Positions 51,284 through 59,715 of a stretch of DNA of 64,000 bases are shown one piece after another (the stretch's first letter is position 1; the number at the start of each line of letters is the position of its first letter). Source of the stretch: Chitinophaga pinensis DSM 2588 (GTDB lineage: Bacteria > Bacteroidota > Bacteroidia > Chitinophagales > Chitinophagaceae); contig NC_013132.1 of assembly GCF_000024005.1 (NCBI RefSeq), positions 8,116,001-8,180,000 of the forward strand. Reading direction: 5' to 3'. A program made the translations under genes and the position numbers. The notes under the pieces are model-generated. The model was not told the origin of the DNA and ran no database searches. It saw nothing but the letters and a program-made list of their open reading frames with translations.

Positions 51284-52573
51284 ATGTACACGCAAAGCAA
51301 AGCATTATTCGAAAAAGCAAAACAGGTTATTCCCGGTGGAGTAAACTCCCCTGTTCGCGCCTTCAAAGGCGTAGGCGGCTCTCCTATCTTCATGAAAAGC
51401 GCTAAAGGCGCCTATATGTATGATGTGGACGGGAAACGTTACATTGATTATATCAATTCCTGGGGGCCGATGATCATGGGACATGCCTATGAACCGGTAG
51501 TGAAGGCAATTCAGGAATATGCCACTTATTCCACCTCTTTTGGCGCACCTACAGAACTGGAGATCAAAATAGCAGAACTGATCATCAGTATGGTACCGAA
51601 TATAGAACAGGTGAGAATGGTGAATTCAGGTACGGAAGCCTGTATGTCAGCACTGAGACTGGCCAGAGGTTACACCGGCCGCAATAAATTTATCAAGTTC
51701 GAAGGTAACTATCATGGTCATGCAGATCCGTTCCTGGTAAGTGCAGGTAGCGGCGTAGCCACCCTGGACATACAATCTGTACCGGGTGTTACGCAGACCG
51801 TAGCCAACGATACGCTTACCGCTCCTTACAATAATTTACCGGCTGTGGAAAAGCTGATAGCAGAAAATCCTGACCAGATTGCCGCTATTATAGTAGAGCC
51901 TGTTGCCGGTAACATGGGTTGCATCCTGCCACAGGAAGGCTTCCTGCAGGGTTTGCGTAATCTCTGTGACGAACATAATATCCTGCTGATCTTCGATGAA
52001 GTGATGACAGGTTTCAGATTAGCGCGCGGCGGGGCACAGGAACTGTTCGGTATTAAAGCAGATTTGGTTACCTTTGGCAAGATAATTGGCGCAGGTATGC
52101 CTGTAGGCGCCTTCGCAGGAAGTAAAGAGATTATGGAACATATAGCCCCTGCGGGAAAAATTTACCAGGCAGGAACATTAAGTGGTAATCCGATTGCCAT
52201 GATTGCAGGCTATACATTGTTGCAGACGTTAAACGAGAATCCTGATATTTACCGGCAGCTGGCAGAAAAAGCCGCATATCTCGCCGGGGGATTACAATCT
52301 GTACTAAGTGCAGCAGGGATTGTACACCAGGTCAACAATCTCGGATCTATGATGAGTGTTCATTTTGCAGAGTATCCTATTATCAATTTTGAGGCTGCTT
52401 CAGGCGCCAACAATGAGTTGTTCAAACACTTCTTTCATGCTATGCTGGAACGTGGTATATACCTTCCGCCATCTGCATTTGAAAGCTGGTTCCTCAGCTC
52501 AGCCCTGACAACAGAAGATTTAGACGCGACCGTAGATGCTGCCCGTTCAGCTATACAGTCTATACATAGTTAA
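51284..52573 (+). CDS. hemL: Glutamate-1-semialdehyde 2,1-aminomutase
   Basis: The 429-residue PLP enzyme has [26 protein letters not shown] at the start, [43 protein letters not shown] and the PLP Lys266 in [18 protein letters not shown]. It isomerises glutamate-1-semialdehyde to 5-aminolevulinate, directly after HemA. It is last in the operon, followed by a terminator. Confidence 0.97.
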   Translation: MYTQSKALFEKAKQVIPGGVNSPVRAFKGVGGSPIFMKSAKGAYMYDVDGKRYIDYINSWGPMIMGHAYEPVVKAIQEYATYSTSFGAPTELEIKIAELIISMVPNIEQVRMVNSGTEACMSALRLARGYTGRNKFIKFEGNYHGHADPFLVSAGSGVATLDIQSVPGVTQTVANDTLTAPYNNLPAVEKLIAENPDQIAAIIVEPVAGNMGCILPQEGFLQGLRNLCDEHNILLIFDEVMTGFRLARGGAQELFGIKADLVTFGKIIGAGMPVGAFAGSKEIMEHIAPAGKIYQAGTLSGNPIAMIAGYTLLQTLNENPDIYRQLAEKAAYLAGGLQSVLSAAGIVHQVNNLGSMMSVHFAEYPIINFEAASGANNELFKHFFHAMLERGIYLPPSAFESWFLSSALTTEDLDATVDAARSAIQSIHS

Positions 52574-52598
52574 CAATTCAAATCCTGTGCAGAGTGGA

Positions 52599-52629
52599 AA
52601 AACGCCCCGATCATGTGTCGGGGCGTTTT
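52599..52629. terminator. Bidirectional terminator after hemL
   Basis: A perfect 12-bp stem AAAACGCCCCGA / TCGGGGCGTTTT with a 7-base loop has T-runs on both strands. It ends the hem operon and the convergent esterase gene. Confidence 0.88.
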
Positions 52630-52644
52630 ATTTTTACCAATATC

Positions 52645-53439
52645 TTATTTCTTATGGGAGAATATCCAGGGCAGCAGATTCGGTTCTGCAAACGCATTGT
52701 CCCAGCTGTTGTGCCCAACACCCGGATACTCCGTATACTTCACATCCGCTTTCAGTTTCTTCAGGGCCTCATAATAATTCTTTGATCCGAAAGTAGGTAC
52801 GACATTGTCCTCCGCCCCATGGAAGATCCACATCGGTACTTTTCTGAATTTAACCGCGTTATCCACATTACCGATACCACAGATCGGGAATGCAGCCGCC
52901 CACATACCAGGATAGCGTGCCAGTATATCATATGTTCCTATTCCCCCAAGTGATAATCCACCCAGGTACAATCTCCGGCTGTCTACCTTTCCGGCTTTTA
53001 CCAGACTATCCGTCAGTAATTTCACCAGCAGTCCTGGTGTTGCCTCCGGATCTGTTCCGTCGGAAAAGGACCGTTCAATTGCTTTACCGCTTGCATCACG
53101 TTTTACCTTCATACTTGCCCACATGGAATCCGGCGGACATTGCGGGAAGATCACAAAAGTCGGGAACTGCTGACGCAGCGAATCTTTCAGGAAAAGACTG
53201 CCACCATGCAGGAGCTGTGCGGCATTATCAGTCCCTCTTTCTCCGGAACCATGCAGAAACATCACAAGCGGATAAGCTTTCTGTGATTCATAATTCAATG
53301 GTTTCAGCATCCGGTAGCGCAGGGTATCCCCGTTGTGTACAAAAGTTTCATAACTGAATGCACTGTAGTCGGGGGTAGTCTGAGCCATAGAAGAGAGATA
53401 GGTGAACAATAAGAGCGCTAGGGCACGGAATGTTTTCAT
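52645..53439 (-). CDS. Exported alpha/beta-hydrolase (CE1/PHB-depolymerase-like esterase)
   Basis: The 264-residue protein has a signal peptide (MKTFRALALLLFTYLSSMAQ). The alpha/beta-hydrolase fold shows YPLVMFLHGSGERG (oxyanion region), the nucleophile Ser in YLGGLSLGGIGTYDIL, Asp in WIFHGAEDNVVP and His in PGVGHNSWDNAF. It resembles the PHB-depolymerase/feruloyl-esterase CE1 group, so it probably cleaves esters in the periplasm. The natural substrate is unknown. Its 5' leader contains a heptamer repeat array. Confidence 0.87.
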   Translation of the reverse strand: MKTFRALALLLFTYLSSMAQTTPDYSAFSYETFVHNGDTLRYRMLKPLNYESQKAYPLVMFLHGSGERGTDNAAQLLHGGSLFLKDSLRQQFPTFVIFPQCPPDSMWASMKVKRDASGKAIERSFSDGTDPEATPGLLVKLLTDSLVKAGKVDSRRLYLGGLSLGGIGTYDILARYPGMWAAAFPICGIGNVDNAVKFRKVPMWIFHGAEDNVVPTFGSKNYYEALKKLKADVKYTEYPGVGHNSWDNAFAEPNLLPWIFSHKK

Positions 53440-53450
53440 AAATGGAAGTA

Positions 53451-53493
53451 TTTGGAATTAAATTAAGGATTAAAAATTAAGAATTAAGAATTG
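53451..53493. repeat. Heptamer array (AATTAAG type), left arm of element 2
   Basis: About five copies of AATTAAG/AATTAAA sit 12 bases upstream of the esterase start. They are followed directly by TGCAGCGGAGAT (53497-53508), the same tag as at 31863-31874. Confidence 0.82.
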
Positions 53494-53528
53494 AAATGCA
53501 GCGGAGATTGGTGTGGATGGTAAAAGAA

Positions 53529-53570
53529 AGCGGGAGTAGCTATCCCGATAAGATACCTGCTCCCACGCTG
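53529..53570 (-). terminator. Hairpin at the centre of repeat element 2
   Basis: GGAGTAGCTATC pairs imperfectly with GATACCTGCTCC across CCGATAA, with outer GCG/CGC pairs. It lies downstream of the methyltransferase gene and may terminate it. No strong T-run is seen, so the terminator call is tentative. Confidence 0.45.
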
Positions 53571-53627
53571 AATTTTCTTATGTCAGTTCAAAAGGACGCT
53601 ATAATTGAACAGGAAAACCATTGTCTC

Positions 53628-53655
53628 CCAATTCTTAATCCTTAATTCTTAATTT
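53628..53655. repeat. Inverted heptamer array, right arm of element 2
   Basis: Three to four copies of TTCTTAA/TCCTTAA are inverted relative to 53451-53493 and end just before the methyltransferase stop. Confidence 0.75.
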
Positions 53656-53663
53656 CTGACTTA

Positions 53664-54455
53664 TTAATACTTCAATACAAAGTGCTGTTTGATCTTCATT
53701 TCCGGTTTGAAAAACACCAGTCCGATAAAGAACAGATCGATGGTAAAGGTCACTCTCGGATGCTGCTGAATGGTATGCCATGCACTTTCCATATCCGGCG
53801 TCCAGTGAATATCATCAAAGATAAACAGAGAATCATCGTGTACTTTCTCCAGGCATTGTTCGAAGTATGCCAGGGTTGGTGCGGAACGATGGTTACCATC
53901 AATATAGACATAGTCTAGTCTGGGCATTTCTTTCAACAATGCAGGCAATACGGTATCAAAATTACCCGTATGCTGTTTAATATTACTGAGCTGTAAGGAG
54001 GCAAAGTTTTTAGCTGCACGGGCGGCGATATTCGGACAACCTTCAATCGTATGTACGGTTGCGCCAGGTGCTGCCTTGGCCATATAGGAAGTAGACATCC
54101 CCATAGAAGTACCTAATTCAAGCAGGTATTCCGGCTGGAAGTACTGTATCAGGCGATAGAACAGCTGACCAAATTTAGCCGGTTTGGCGGCATGGCGGGT
54201 AATATCGCTTACTTTACGCTCACGGCCTGCATTGGTAAGAGAACCGGCTCCGAGGTCGGTTACCTGTAATGTTTCCGTACTGGCCAGCAGGGATTTTCTC
54301 ATTTGCTCTATTTCGCGGAACACAGGCGGTTTCTTCCTGTCGCGTAACACCTTTTCTACCAGGTCAAATACAAATGGAGAATGTACATCATGACGGTTGC
54401 CTGCGGTAAAGTAATAATGCAGGTACTTTTTAGCTAATTCCCACTGGAGGCCCAA
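53664..54455 (-). CDS. Class I SAM-dependent methyltransferase
   Basis: The 263-residue protein has a Methyltransf_24/O-methyltransferase-like core. Motif I is in YLLELGTSMGMSTSYMAKAAPGATVHTIEGCPN, then LDYVYIDGNHRSAPTLAYFEQCL (post-I/motif II with the metal-binding Asp) and DDSLFIFDDIHWTPDMESAW. The N-terminus (KYLHYYFTAGNRHDVHSPFVFDLVEKVL) is conserved in Bacteroidota proteins of this kind. The substrate is unknown. It starts 14 bases after the upstream glycosyltransferase stop, so the two form an operon. Confidence 0.85.
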   Translation of the reverse strand: MGLQWELAKKYLHYYFTAGNRHDVHSPFVFDLVEKVLRDRKKPPVFREIEQMRKSLLASTETLQVTDLGAGSLTNAGRERKVSDITRHAAKPAKFGQLFYRLIQYFQPEYLLELGTSMGMSTSYMAKAAPGATVHTIEGCPNIAARAAKNFASLQLSNIKQHTGNFDTVLPALLKEMPRLDYVYIDGNHRSAPTLAYFEQCLEKVHDDSLFIFDDIHWTPDMESAWHTIQQHPRVTFTIDLFFIGLVFFKPEMKIKQHFVLKY

Positions 54456-54469
54456 ATTAAACAGTTTAA

Positions 54470-55210
54470 TCAGTTATATATTTTCGCTTTGATCCACCCC
54501 CACCGATGCAGGCAATGCTGCATACTGACCCTCAATACTCCGAATCCGTAGATACTGCTGCGTTTGAAATTAATACTTGAGGCTTCCTCAAAGTATTTGG
54601 TGGGGCAAGTTACTTCACCTATTTCATAACCTTTCATAAAAATCTGAGATAACATCTCATTATCGAAGATGAAATCATCGTCATTGGCCATATAATCGAT
54701 GTTTTTCAAGACTTCTCCCGAAAATGCACGGTATCCGGTGTGGTATTCACTGAGCTTTTGTCCGATCAGCAGGTTCTGGGCTAATGTGAGGAAGCGGTTT
54801 GCCACGTACTTATAGACAGGCATCCCTCCTCTGAGTGCACCATTTCCCAAAATACGTGAACCAAGCACGACAGGGTACACATCATTTGCAATAATACTAC
54901 TCATGGCAATAATCAGCTTAGGTGTGTACTGATAATCCGGGTGCAACATAATGACAATGTCTGCTCCGAGTTCCCGGGCCTTGTTATAACAGGATTTCTG
55001 GTTTCCTCCATAACCTTTGTTGTTGTCGTGGCGCACAATGTGACTGATTCCCAGTTGCTTTCCTACAGCAACTGTTTCATCCCTACTGGCATCATCAACC
55101 AATACGACTTCATCAACAATGTCAAAAGGAATTTCATTGTAGGTTTTCTCTAGTGTCAAAGCGGCGTTGTAGGCAGGCAATACAACCACTATCTTTTTAT
55201 TATTTATCAT
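54470..55210 (-). CDS. Glycosyltransferase family 2 (dolichyl-phosphate-mannose-synthase-like)
   Basis: The 246-residue GT-A protein has KKIVVVLPAYNAALTLEKTYNEIP, VDEVVLVDDASRDETV, HIVRHDNNKGYGGNQKSCYNKARELGADIVIMLHPDYQY (the DxD-equivalent region), RILGNGALRGGMP and FDNEMLSQIFMKGYEIGEVTCPTKY. There is no membrane anchor. It probably moves a sugar from a nucleotide donor to a polyprenyl phosphate or other lipid. Confidence 0.9.
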   Translation of the reverse strand: MINNKKIVVVLPAYNAALTLEKTYNEIPFDIVDEVVLVDDASRDETVAVGKQLGISHIVRHDNNKGYGGNQKSCYNKARELGADIVIMLHPDYQYTPKLIIAMSSIIANDVYPVVLGSRILGNGALRGGMPVYKYVANRFLTLAQNLLIGQKLSEYHTGYRAFSGEVLKNIDYMANDDDFIFDNEMLSQIFMKGYEIGEVTCPTKYFEEASSINFKRSSIYGFGVLRVSMQHCLHRWGWIKAKIYN

Positions 55211-55283
55211 GAAAGTGGGTAATTTGCGGCCAAAGTTAACAAAGTAGTTGAAAGACTGCGGGTTTCAACTTATCATAAATTGT

Positions 55284-55291
55284 TATCTTTG
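55284..55291 (+). promoter_or_regulatory. Putative -7 box upstream of small ORF and exported protein gene
   Basis: TATCTTTG is an exact TAnnTTTG match. It lies 64 bases before the small ORF at 55355 and 190 before the ATG at 55482, between divergent genes. Confidence 0.5.
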
Positions 55292-55354
55292 TGTAAACTC
55301 GTTTTTTGGCACCATATTTTCATGGACTGTTAAAGAAACGCTAATAAACATAGC

Positions 55355-55477
55355 ATGCAGAAACAATTACAGGTCGCAACTAAAAGCGGACATTCTTTCG
55401 TCGGCTTTGTGGACAATGTGTATCCTGGTGTGAATGTTATGTTTTTGTCAAATCAGTCTAAAGATCACGCATTTTAA
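55355..55477 (+). CDS. Possible 40-residue small protein
   Basis: A short ORF starts MQKQLQVATKSGHSFVGFVD and ends with NQSKDHAF, four bases before the ATG of the exported protein gene. A TATCTTTG box lies 64 bases upstream. It could be a small protein, a leader peptide coupling translation to the next gene, or chance. No family is recognised. Confidence 0.35.
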   Translation: MQKQLQVATKSGHSFVGFVDNVYPGVNVMFLSNQSKDHAF

Positions 55478-55481
55478 TTCT

Positions 55482-56732
55482 ATGAGATATCTGACACTAC
55501 TACTGATTTTAATTTCAAGTTTCCATTATGCGCAGGCACAGGAACCGGAAAAACCAAAACCACCTACAACCACAGACGCTGAACTCAGGAATGTGGTGAT
55601 GCCTCAGGTAAGGACACAAGACACGACCATCCGCCGTATAATGGAGGAGTTGCAGCGTATTAACGACAGCGACAAGCAGAATTCCAATGCTATTCAGGGA
55701 TTACTGCAGGGCCGTGAAATAGACAACATTACCAAATATGAACTGATCAGGAATAATATCGTATTCGCCAGCGAAACATATTATCTGCTGAATAAAAAGA
55801 TCATTGACCTGAAGTCTCGTACCACCACTAACAACCTCGACGTATTCATCACTTCACTGAACAACCCTGAAAGTAAAGAACTGGGTTTCTCATTGAGTGA
55901 TCGTATCGTGGAACTGGTAGAGAAAGTAGTGTTGAAAGGTAAAGCGGATAAAAACGAAAAGAATGGCAAGATCGTGGAGTCTACCAAATCCATCATCGCC
56001 AGTCCGATCTTCCAGAGCTTTACTTCCCTGACTCCTCCCCTGGCAATCGCTAACTCTGTGATGAACTTTCTGCACAGCATCAGCGTGAACAACAAGGAGA
56101 TCAATCAGAATACACTGAAAGAGTTCGAAAAAGAACTGAACAAATATGTAGTGTATTACACCGCATTGAATGATGCAAACCAGAAATTTGAGTATGGTCT
56201 GAACTTCAACAAAGATCAGCTGAACTTACTGCAGGACAACCTGTATGATCATATCATGTTCACCGCCAGTGCCCTGAAATTCCAGCTGCCACAGCGTGGT
56301 AACAAGTCTATAGGAGAAACACTGAACGACTTCTTCTTCGACTTTAAAAGAGACAAGGTAGTTACCTATTTCAATGACCTGGAAACAAAGTACACCAAGG
56401 GCAGAAAGATCGATTACGAAGCATTGCTGCGTGAGAATCCCAATCTGAAAGAAGTGAATAACCAGCTGGAAGATCTCGTATTGCAGACCAAACGTTTTGA
56501 GAACCTGTACAATGAGTATTTCACCCTGCTGGATTCTTACTACGGTAAAGTAAACAGCTCCCTGAAAATTGCACAGGATAACGGTCTGGCTGATAAAAAC
56601 ACGATCGACACCAAACAGGCAGAGTTCCGTAACCTGAAAGATGAAGCAGTAAAAGAAATACAGGCTTCCATCAACATCAAGGAACTGTATAACAACACTG
56701 ACAAGATCAAATACAGATACAGAATATTCTAG
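55482..56732 (+). CDS. Exported helical protein of unknown function
   Basis: I chose the ATG at 55482, since MRYLTLLLILISSFHYAQAQ is a clear signal peptide; this gives 416 residues. An in-frame start at 55434 would add 16 residues before the signal. The mature protein is mostly charged alpha-helix, with coiled-coil-like stretches (IRRIMEELQRINDSDKQNSN, KEFEKELNKYVVYYTALND, LIRNNIVFASETYYLLNKKI). It has no membrane helix beyond the signal. I do not recognise a family. A strong terminator follows. Confidence 0.75.
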   Translation: MRYLTLLLILISSFHYAQAQEPEKPKPPTTTDAELRNVVMPQVRTQDTTIRRIMEELQRINDSDKQNSNAIQGLLQGREIDNITKYELIRNNIVFASETYYLLNKKIIDLKSRTTTNNLDVFITSLNNPESKELGFSLSDRIVELVEKVVLKGKADKNEKNGKIVESTKSIIASPIFQSFTSLTPPLAIANSVMNFLHSISVNNKEINQNTLKEFEKELNKYVVYYTALNDANQKFEYGLNFNKDQLNLLQDNLYDHIMFTASALKFQLPQRGNKSIGETLNDFFFDFKRDKVVTYFNDLETKYTKGRKIDYEALLRENPNLKEVNNQLEDLVLQTKRFENLYNEYFTLLDSYYGKVNSSLKIAQDNGLADKNTIDTKQAEFRNLKDEAVKEIQASINIKELYNNTDKIKYRYRIF

Positions 56733-56754
56733 TTAAGGCTACTTAACAGTTACG

Positions 56755-56816
56755 AATGACGGATTACGAATGATCAGGATCATCCCTGGTACTATTTGTA
56801 ATCCGTCATTTTTTTA
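56755..56816 (+). terminator. Intrinsic terminator within repeat element 3
   Basis: A perfect 13-bp outer stem AATGACGGATTAC / GTAATCCGTCATT encloses a second hairpin (ATGATC-AG-GATCAT). Seven Ts follow. The arms contain TTACGAA-type heptamer sequence. Confidence 0.85.
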
Positions 56817-56865
56817 TGCATACAGGCGTAATCTTGCAGGGGACCATTCCCGCTACAGATCACCG

Positions 56866-56898
56866 ATCGTCATAAATCGTAATTGATAATTCGTAATT
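56866..56898. repeat. Heptamer-like repeats (TCGTAAT type) in the oxyR leader
   Basis: TCGTAATTGATAATTCGTAAT lies within 12 bases of the oxyR start. It is inverted relative to the TTACGAA copies at 56750-56772, giving a degenerate third copy of the inverted-array element. Confidence 0.55.
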
Positions 56899-56905
56899 TT
56901 ACCGC

Positions 56906-57853
56906 ATGACCACAGTTCAACTAGAATATATCGTTGCGGTTGATACCTATAGAAGCTTTGTGCTCGCAGCCGAAAAATGCTTCGTTACACAACCCACACT
57001 CAGTATGCAGATCCAGAAACTGGAAGACGAGCTGGGGGTCAAGATCTTCGACAGGAGTAAACTGCCTGTGATCCCTACTGAGATAGGCGTGGAAATCGTC
57101 ACCCAGGCGCGTATCATCCTGAAAGAAAACGGGAAGATCAAAGAGATCATCGGAGAACATAAAAAGGAAGTTCAGGGCATTCTGCGTGTAGGCATTATTC
57201 CTACCCTGGCACCCTATCTCCTGCCACGTATCCTGACCGGTTTTATGAAGAAGTATCCTAAGGTAAAACTGGAGATATGGGAATATCCGACAGAACAGAT
57301 CATACAGCAACTCAAACAGGAACAGCTGGATTGCGGTCTGCTGGCTACCCCCCTCCATAACCCGAACCTGGAAGAACAACCTTTATTCTACGAATCATTC
57401 GTGGTATATGCTGCCAAAAACAACAGCCTGTTCGAAAGGAAGTATATCAAACCGGAAGATATTGATGTAAAAGAAGTGTGGTTACTGAATGAAGGCCACT
57501 GTATGCGGAACCAGGTGCTGAACATCTGCCGGGATAAATTCACCATGGGAGAATATAAAAACCTGGAGTATAACACGGGTAGCGTAGAGACCCTGAAAAG
57601 AATGGTGGACCTGAACGCAGGATATACCATTTTACCGGAATTATCCCTGCAGGATATGTCGGCCCGCCAGATGAATATGGTTCGGTATTTTAAGGCTCCT
57701 GAGCCTGTGAGGGAGATAAGTATAGTTACACACCGTTTCTTCATTAAACAGGCGCTAATAGCCGCCTTTAAGAAGGAAATACTGGCCCATGTACCTGACA
57801 AGATGAAGATCCAGAAAAACAAACAGGTAGTGGATATTGCCCTGGAGAAATAA
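56906..57853 (+). CDS. oxyR: OxyR-type LysR-family peroxide sensor
   Basis: The 315-residue LysR regulator has an N-terminal winged helix-turn-helix (LEYIVAVDTYRSFVLAAEKCFVTQPTLSMQIQKLEDELGVKIFDR). The effector domain carries Cys199 and Cys208 in LNEGHCMRNQVLNIC. Position and spacing are the same as the peroxide-sensing pair of E. coli OxyR (GHC-x8-C). It should activate catalase, Dps and related genes on oxidation. No such target lies in this window. Its leader contains TCGTAAT-type repeats. Confidence 0.92.
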   Translation: MTTVQLEYIVAVDTYRSFVLAAEKCFVTQPTLSMQIQKLEDELGVKIFDRSKLPVIPTEIGVEIVTQARIILKENGKIKEIIGEHKKEVQGILRVGIIPTLAPYLLPRILTGFMKKYPKVKLEIWEYPTEQIIQQLKQEQLDCGLLATPLHNPNLEEQPLFYESFVVYAAKNNSLFERKYIKPEDIDVKEVWLLNEGHCMRNQVLNICRDKFTMGEYKNLEYNTGSVETLKRMVDLNAGYTILPELSLQDMSARQMNMVRYFKAPEPVREISIVTHRFFIKQALIAAFKKEILAHVPDKMKIQKNKQVVDIALEK

Positions 57854-57871
57854 ACAGCTGAAATATAAAAG

Positions 57872-57903
57872 AAAAAGCATCCGCCTCAGGTGGATGCTTT
57901 TTT
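57872..57903. terminator. Bidirectional terminator between oxyR and M48 peptidase genes
   Basis: AAAAAGCATCCGCC pairs with GGTGGATGCTTTTT (one wobble) around TCA, with A/T runs on both sides. Confidence 0.85.
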
Positions 57904-57925
57904 CTTTTAGTATGTCGGACCGGTC

Positions 57926-58729
57926 TTACTTGATCGGTGTATAATACTTCATTGCTTCAGGCATAAGGCGCTGTAATTCAGCTACACGACGTTCATCGCT
58001 CGGGTGCGTGCTGGTAATTTCGGGTGGTTTGTTACCGCCGCTCTGAGAAGCCATACGTTGCCAGAAAGGAATTGATTCCTGTGGATTATAACCCGCCATT
58101 GCCATGAAGATCACACCCAGGTGGTCAGCTTCCAGCTCATTTTTACGGGAATATGCGAGCATACCCAGGTTACCGCCTACACCAAAAGACTGCAGGAAGA
58201 TATTCTGTGCAGCAGGGTTACGGTTCAGGGCTACGGAACCAGCTACCTGGATTCCCTGTGCCACTACCTGCTGGCTCATACGCTCGTTACCATGACGTGC
58301 GATAGCGTGCGCAATTTCATGTCCCATTACGCAGGCAAGCGCCGTTTCATTCTGTGTAACAGGCAGCAGACCTGTATACACCACTACTTTACCACCCGGC
58401 ATACACCAGGCGTTCACTTCCTTACTATCTACCAGGTTGAATTCCCATTTGTAGTTGGCAATCTGAGAACCGGCACCATGATCGTTCATGTACTTGGTAA
58501 CGGCATTCGCGATACGCTGTCCTACTCTTTTTACCATTTCAGCATCCTTACTGGTGGTTGCTGCGACAGTTTTATTCTGAGAAAGAAAACTCTGATATTC
58601 CTGGAGGGCCATAGATTGCATGGTGCTTTCAGGGATCAGGTTTAACTGGCTGCGGCCAGTAATAGGTACTTTGGCGCATGCTGTGATCAGCGCCAGGCCC
58701 GTACCGAGAAGAAGAAGTTTCTTTTGCAT
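57926..58729 (-). CDS. M48-family lipoprotein metallopeptidase
   Basis: The ATG at 58729 gives a proper lipoprotein signal (MQKKLLLLGTGLALITAC) and 267 residues; an upstream ATG at 58759 would add ten residues. The zinc site is HEIAHAIARHGNE, with the third ligand Glu in SRKNELEADHLGVIFMA. AWCMPGGKVVVYTGLLP and STHPSDERRVAELQRL are typical of the BepA/LoiP (Oma1-like) group. It probably degrades misfolded outer-membrane proteins in the periplasm. Confidence 0.92.
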   Translation of the reverse strand: MQKKLLLLGTGLALITACAKVPITGRSQLNLIPESTMQSMALQEYQSFLSQNKTVAATTSKDAEMVKRVGQRIANAVTKYMNDHGAGSQIANYKWEFNLVDSKEVNAWCMPGGKVVVYTGLLPVTQNETALACVMGHEIAHAIARHGNERMSQQVVAQGIQVAGSVALNRNPAAQNIFLQSFGVGGNLGMLAYSRKNELEADHLGVIFMAMAGYNPQESIPFWQRMASQSGGNKPPEITSTHPSDERRVAELQRLMPEAMKYYTPIK

Positions 58730-58790
58730 CTGAAATGTTTGTTTTTGACAGTGTTGCACCGTCCAAAGTGTGCTACTAACAGCTATTAAA

Positions 58791-58853
58791 GCAGTTTTTG
58801 ATTATCACTTATACGGCATGTAAATACCCTATAACGTAACAATCAAAAACTGC
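58791..58853. repeat. Inverted repeat between plsY and the M48 gene
   Basis: A perfect 13-bp inverted repeat GCAGTTTTTGATT (58791-58803) / AATCAAAAACTGC (58841-58853) encloses a 37-base loop, in which TTATA and TATAA can also pair. It lies upstream of the M48 start and downstream of plsY; it could be a terminator/attenuator or an operator. Confidence 0.6.
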
Positions 58854-58929
58854 GGAAAGTTAATTATTAATCTTATTCAGTGCAATAGATATGCCAGAAA
58901 GGGATGCGGCATACCATGTGTGGCGGAGC

Positions 58930-59583
58930 TTATTTTTTGTCTCTCCTGTTCCGGAATAAAGGAACTTTGCTCTCGTTACCGTTGATAAGACGGAAAATGT
59001 TTTTCTGGTGTGTCAGTACTACCATCAGTGCGACAGCGATGGCAAAAATACGGTAGAATACTTCGGGCTCGTTAAAGATGTACAGGATCAGAATCGGGAA
59101 AGCGATACTGGCGGAAATAGAGCTCAGGGATACATATCTTGTCAGGGAAAGGCTCAGCAGAAATACGCCTACGCAGCAGATTGCCACCAGCGGCTGAATA
59201 GCCAGTACAAGGCCAAACAGGGTAGCGATACCTTTACCGCCACGGAAGTTTGCCCAGATAGGAAAAATGTGTCCCAGCACTGCTGCCAGTCCGAGGCCGA
59301 TCTGAAAGTTCACCAGCTGTGTGGTAACCTCTGTCAGGTGCTCAGGATTCTGATAGTAGCCAACGAGATAAGCCAGACGCACGGCCATTACTCCTTTGAG
59401 CATATCTACCAGCATCACAAAAGAGCCCGCCTTTGGTCCCAGTACACGGAAGGTATTGGTAGCACCGGCGTTGCCGCTGCCATACTCCCGTATGTCCATA
59501 CCAAAAACGCCTTTACTCACCCATACCGCGGTAGGTACGGAACCGATCAGATAAGCACAAAATAGTAACAATAATTCTGTCAT
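58930..59583 (-). CDS. plsY: Glycerol-3-phosphate acyltransferase PlsY
   Basis: The 217-residue membrane protein has the PlsY motifs: AYLIGSVPTAVWVSKGVFGMDIREYGSGNAGATNTFRVLG, HIFPIWANFRGGKGIATLFG and TRYVSLSSI. Seven or so helices are seen. It acylates glycerol-3-phosphate with acyl phosphate in the first step of phospholipid synthesis. The partner PlsX is not in the window. Confidence 0.96.
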   Translation of the reverse strand: MTELLLLFCAYLIGSVPTAVWVSKGVFGMDIREYGSGNAGATNTFRVLGPKAGSFVMLVDMLKGVMAVRLAYLVGYYQNPEHLTEVTTQLVNFQIGLGLAAVLGHIFPIWANFRGGKGIATLFGLVLAIQPLVAICCVGVFLLSLSLTRYVSLSSISASIAFPILILYIFNEPEVFYRIFAIAVALMVVLTHQKNIFRLINGNESKVPLFRNRRDKK

Positions 59584-59715
59584 ACAACAAGTTAGGTTTT
59601 GCTAAGATAGTAAAATTCGTTCGTTAAAATTAAGAAAACATTAAGAATTTTGTTAACACGAAAATTGTATAGTTTTCAGAATAATATTAGTTAATTTATC
59701 TTGAACGGGCCCCAA

